Source: Mycolicibacterium mucogenicum DSM 44124 (GTDB lineage Bacteria; Actinomycetota; Actinomycetes; Mycobacteriales; Mycobacteriaceae). Taken from it: a stretch of 64,000 nucleotides of DNA. Location of the stretch: NCBI RefSeq assembly GCF_005670685.2, contig NZ_CP062008.1, positions 2,542,001-2,606,000 of the forward strand, written 5' to 3'. Within the stretch, counting starts at the first letter, position 1, and each line of letters starts with the position of its first letter. The notes under the pieces are model-generated. The model saw only the letters and a list, made by a program, of their open reading frames with translations, did no database searches and was not told the origin of the DNA. Shown here piece after piece: positions 63,641 through 64,000 of the stretch. Both the position numbers and the translations under genes were made by a program.

Positions 63641-64000
63641 CTATTGTGCGCGAGCGGTATCGCTGTTTCTGCTGTTCTGCATCGCCAACGGCACCAATAC
63701 CCAGAACGTGCAGAAGCCGGCCAGCCCGATGCCGCCGGCGACCCAGCCCGCCACCTGGCCCGCGACGGTGCCGAAGATCAACTCGGTCACGCCGGTCAGG
63801 GCGATCCCGAGCAACAACAGGCCGTAGAAGGCGCATCGATGTGCCGCGGCGACGATCAGCGGCATGCGCCGTTGCCGAAACAGGATGCGGTGCATGCCGA
63901 CTGGGGCGATCAGCAGAATCGTCGACGCGACCGAGAAGCCGACGGTCGCGAGGTAGACGGTCTGGCTCTGGTCATCCAGTGTGCTGAACCGCTGTTGGAA
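63641..64000 (-). CDS. DUF6328-type membrane protein (partial, 5' end beyond the window)
   Basis: The last 119 residues of a membrane protein; the frame is open to the window edge. It reads L-D-D-Q-S-Q-T-V-Y-L-A-T-V-G-F, a helix (S-T-I-L-L-I-A-P-V-G), M-H-R-I-L-F-R, and two further helices (about 63800-63850 and 63680-63760), the pattern of DUF6328. Function unknown. ATG 63895 is internal, not the start. Confidence 0.75.
   Translation of the reverse strand, partial: FQQRFSTLDDQSQTVYLATVGFSVASTILLIAPVGMHRILFRQRRMPLIVAAAHRCAFYGLLLLGIALTGVTELIFGTVAGQVAGWVAGGIGLAGFCTFWVLVPLAMQNSRNSDTARAQ

Overview
This is a high-GC actinobacterial window from a mycobacterium, most likely a rapidly growing, non-tuberculous species (Mycolicibacterium type). 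The evidence is a PPE protein with PPW-type ending, PimA/PatA/PgsA1 mannolipid genes, MmpS/MmpL, EspK- and EspJ-like ESX substrates, a DUF222/HNH (13E12-type) gene, and mycobacterial LexA, Zur-like and SigF-like sites. Start codons are often GTG or TTG, and many genes overlap by ATGA or GTGA. The gene order thrS to relA, and then ppiB, a metallo-hydrolase and hisS, matches the Rv2614c-Rv2580c block of M. tuberculosis.

Layout. 1-1014: excalibur protein and four tRNA genes (Val-GAC, Cys, Gly, Val-CAC). 1028-7918: acetyltransferase, a His-rich PPE protein behind a Zur-like palindrome, type II NADH dehydrogenase, two lipoproteins (one PheC-like) and a Ser/Thr kinase fused to an extracellular solute-binding domain. 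8042-9309: a frameshifted DUF222/HNH gene behind a perfect LexA box. 9423-10565: DUF1990 and hotdog proteins. 10644-19481: thrS, HIT phosphorylase, pgsA1, patA, pimA, NUDIX, then pdxS, tesB2, pdxT. 19206-26770: lipase, GT39 glycosyltransferase, membrane proteins, YebC, a MarR regulator coupled to a DUF2269 gene. 26813-30218: SOS-controlled ruvCAB, DUF1304, a lytic transglycosylase. 30222-39631: GGDEF protein, yajC, secD, secF, oligopeptide-binding lipoprotein, apt, relA.

39731-53116 interrupts the M. tuberculosis order between relA and ppiB. It holds an ESX substrate-like cassette (EspJ-like, membrane-anchored protein, a 32-codon ORF, EspK-like protein with a 90-bp tandem repeat), part of it visibly poorer in GC. 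It is followed by a lipid/acyl-CoA locus: HxlR regulator, two paralogous thioesterases, SDR, tautomerase, and an mmpS-mmpL-thioesterase operon divergent from a TetR gene. Then comes zwf. This is the most accessory part of the window and the best place to look for an undescribed system.

53151-64000: ppiB, a DsbA-like protein divergent from a glyoxalase-II-like enzyme, hisS, a catalase-like protein with cytochrome b561, dtd, an MmpS-like secreted protein, and a stress group (broken chaB-like gene, katE, hydrolase, csbD, DUF6328). Three promoters in this last group resemble SigF sites. No transposase, integrase, CRISPR array, rRNA or replication origin was seen. No gene-free stretch exceeds 300 bases; the longest, 650-939 and 31287-31560, contain nothing I could identify beyond expected promoters.
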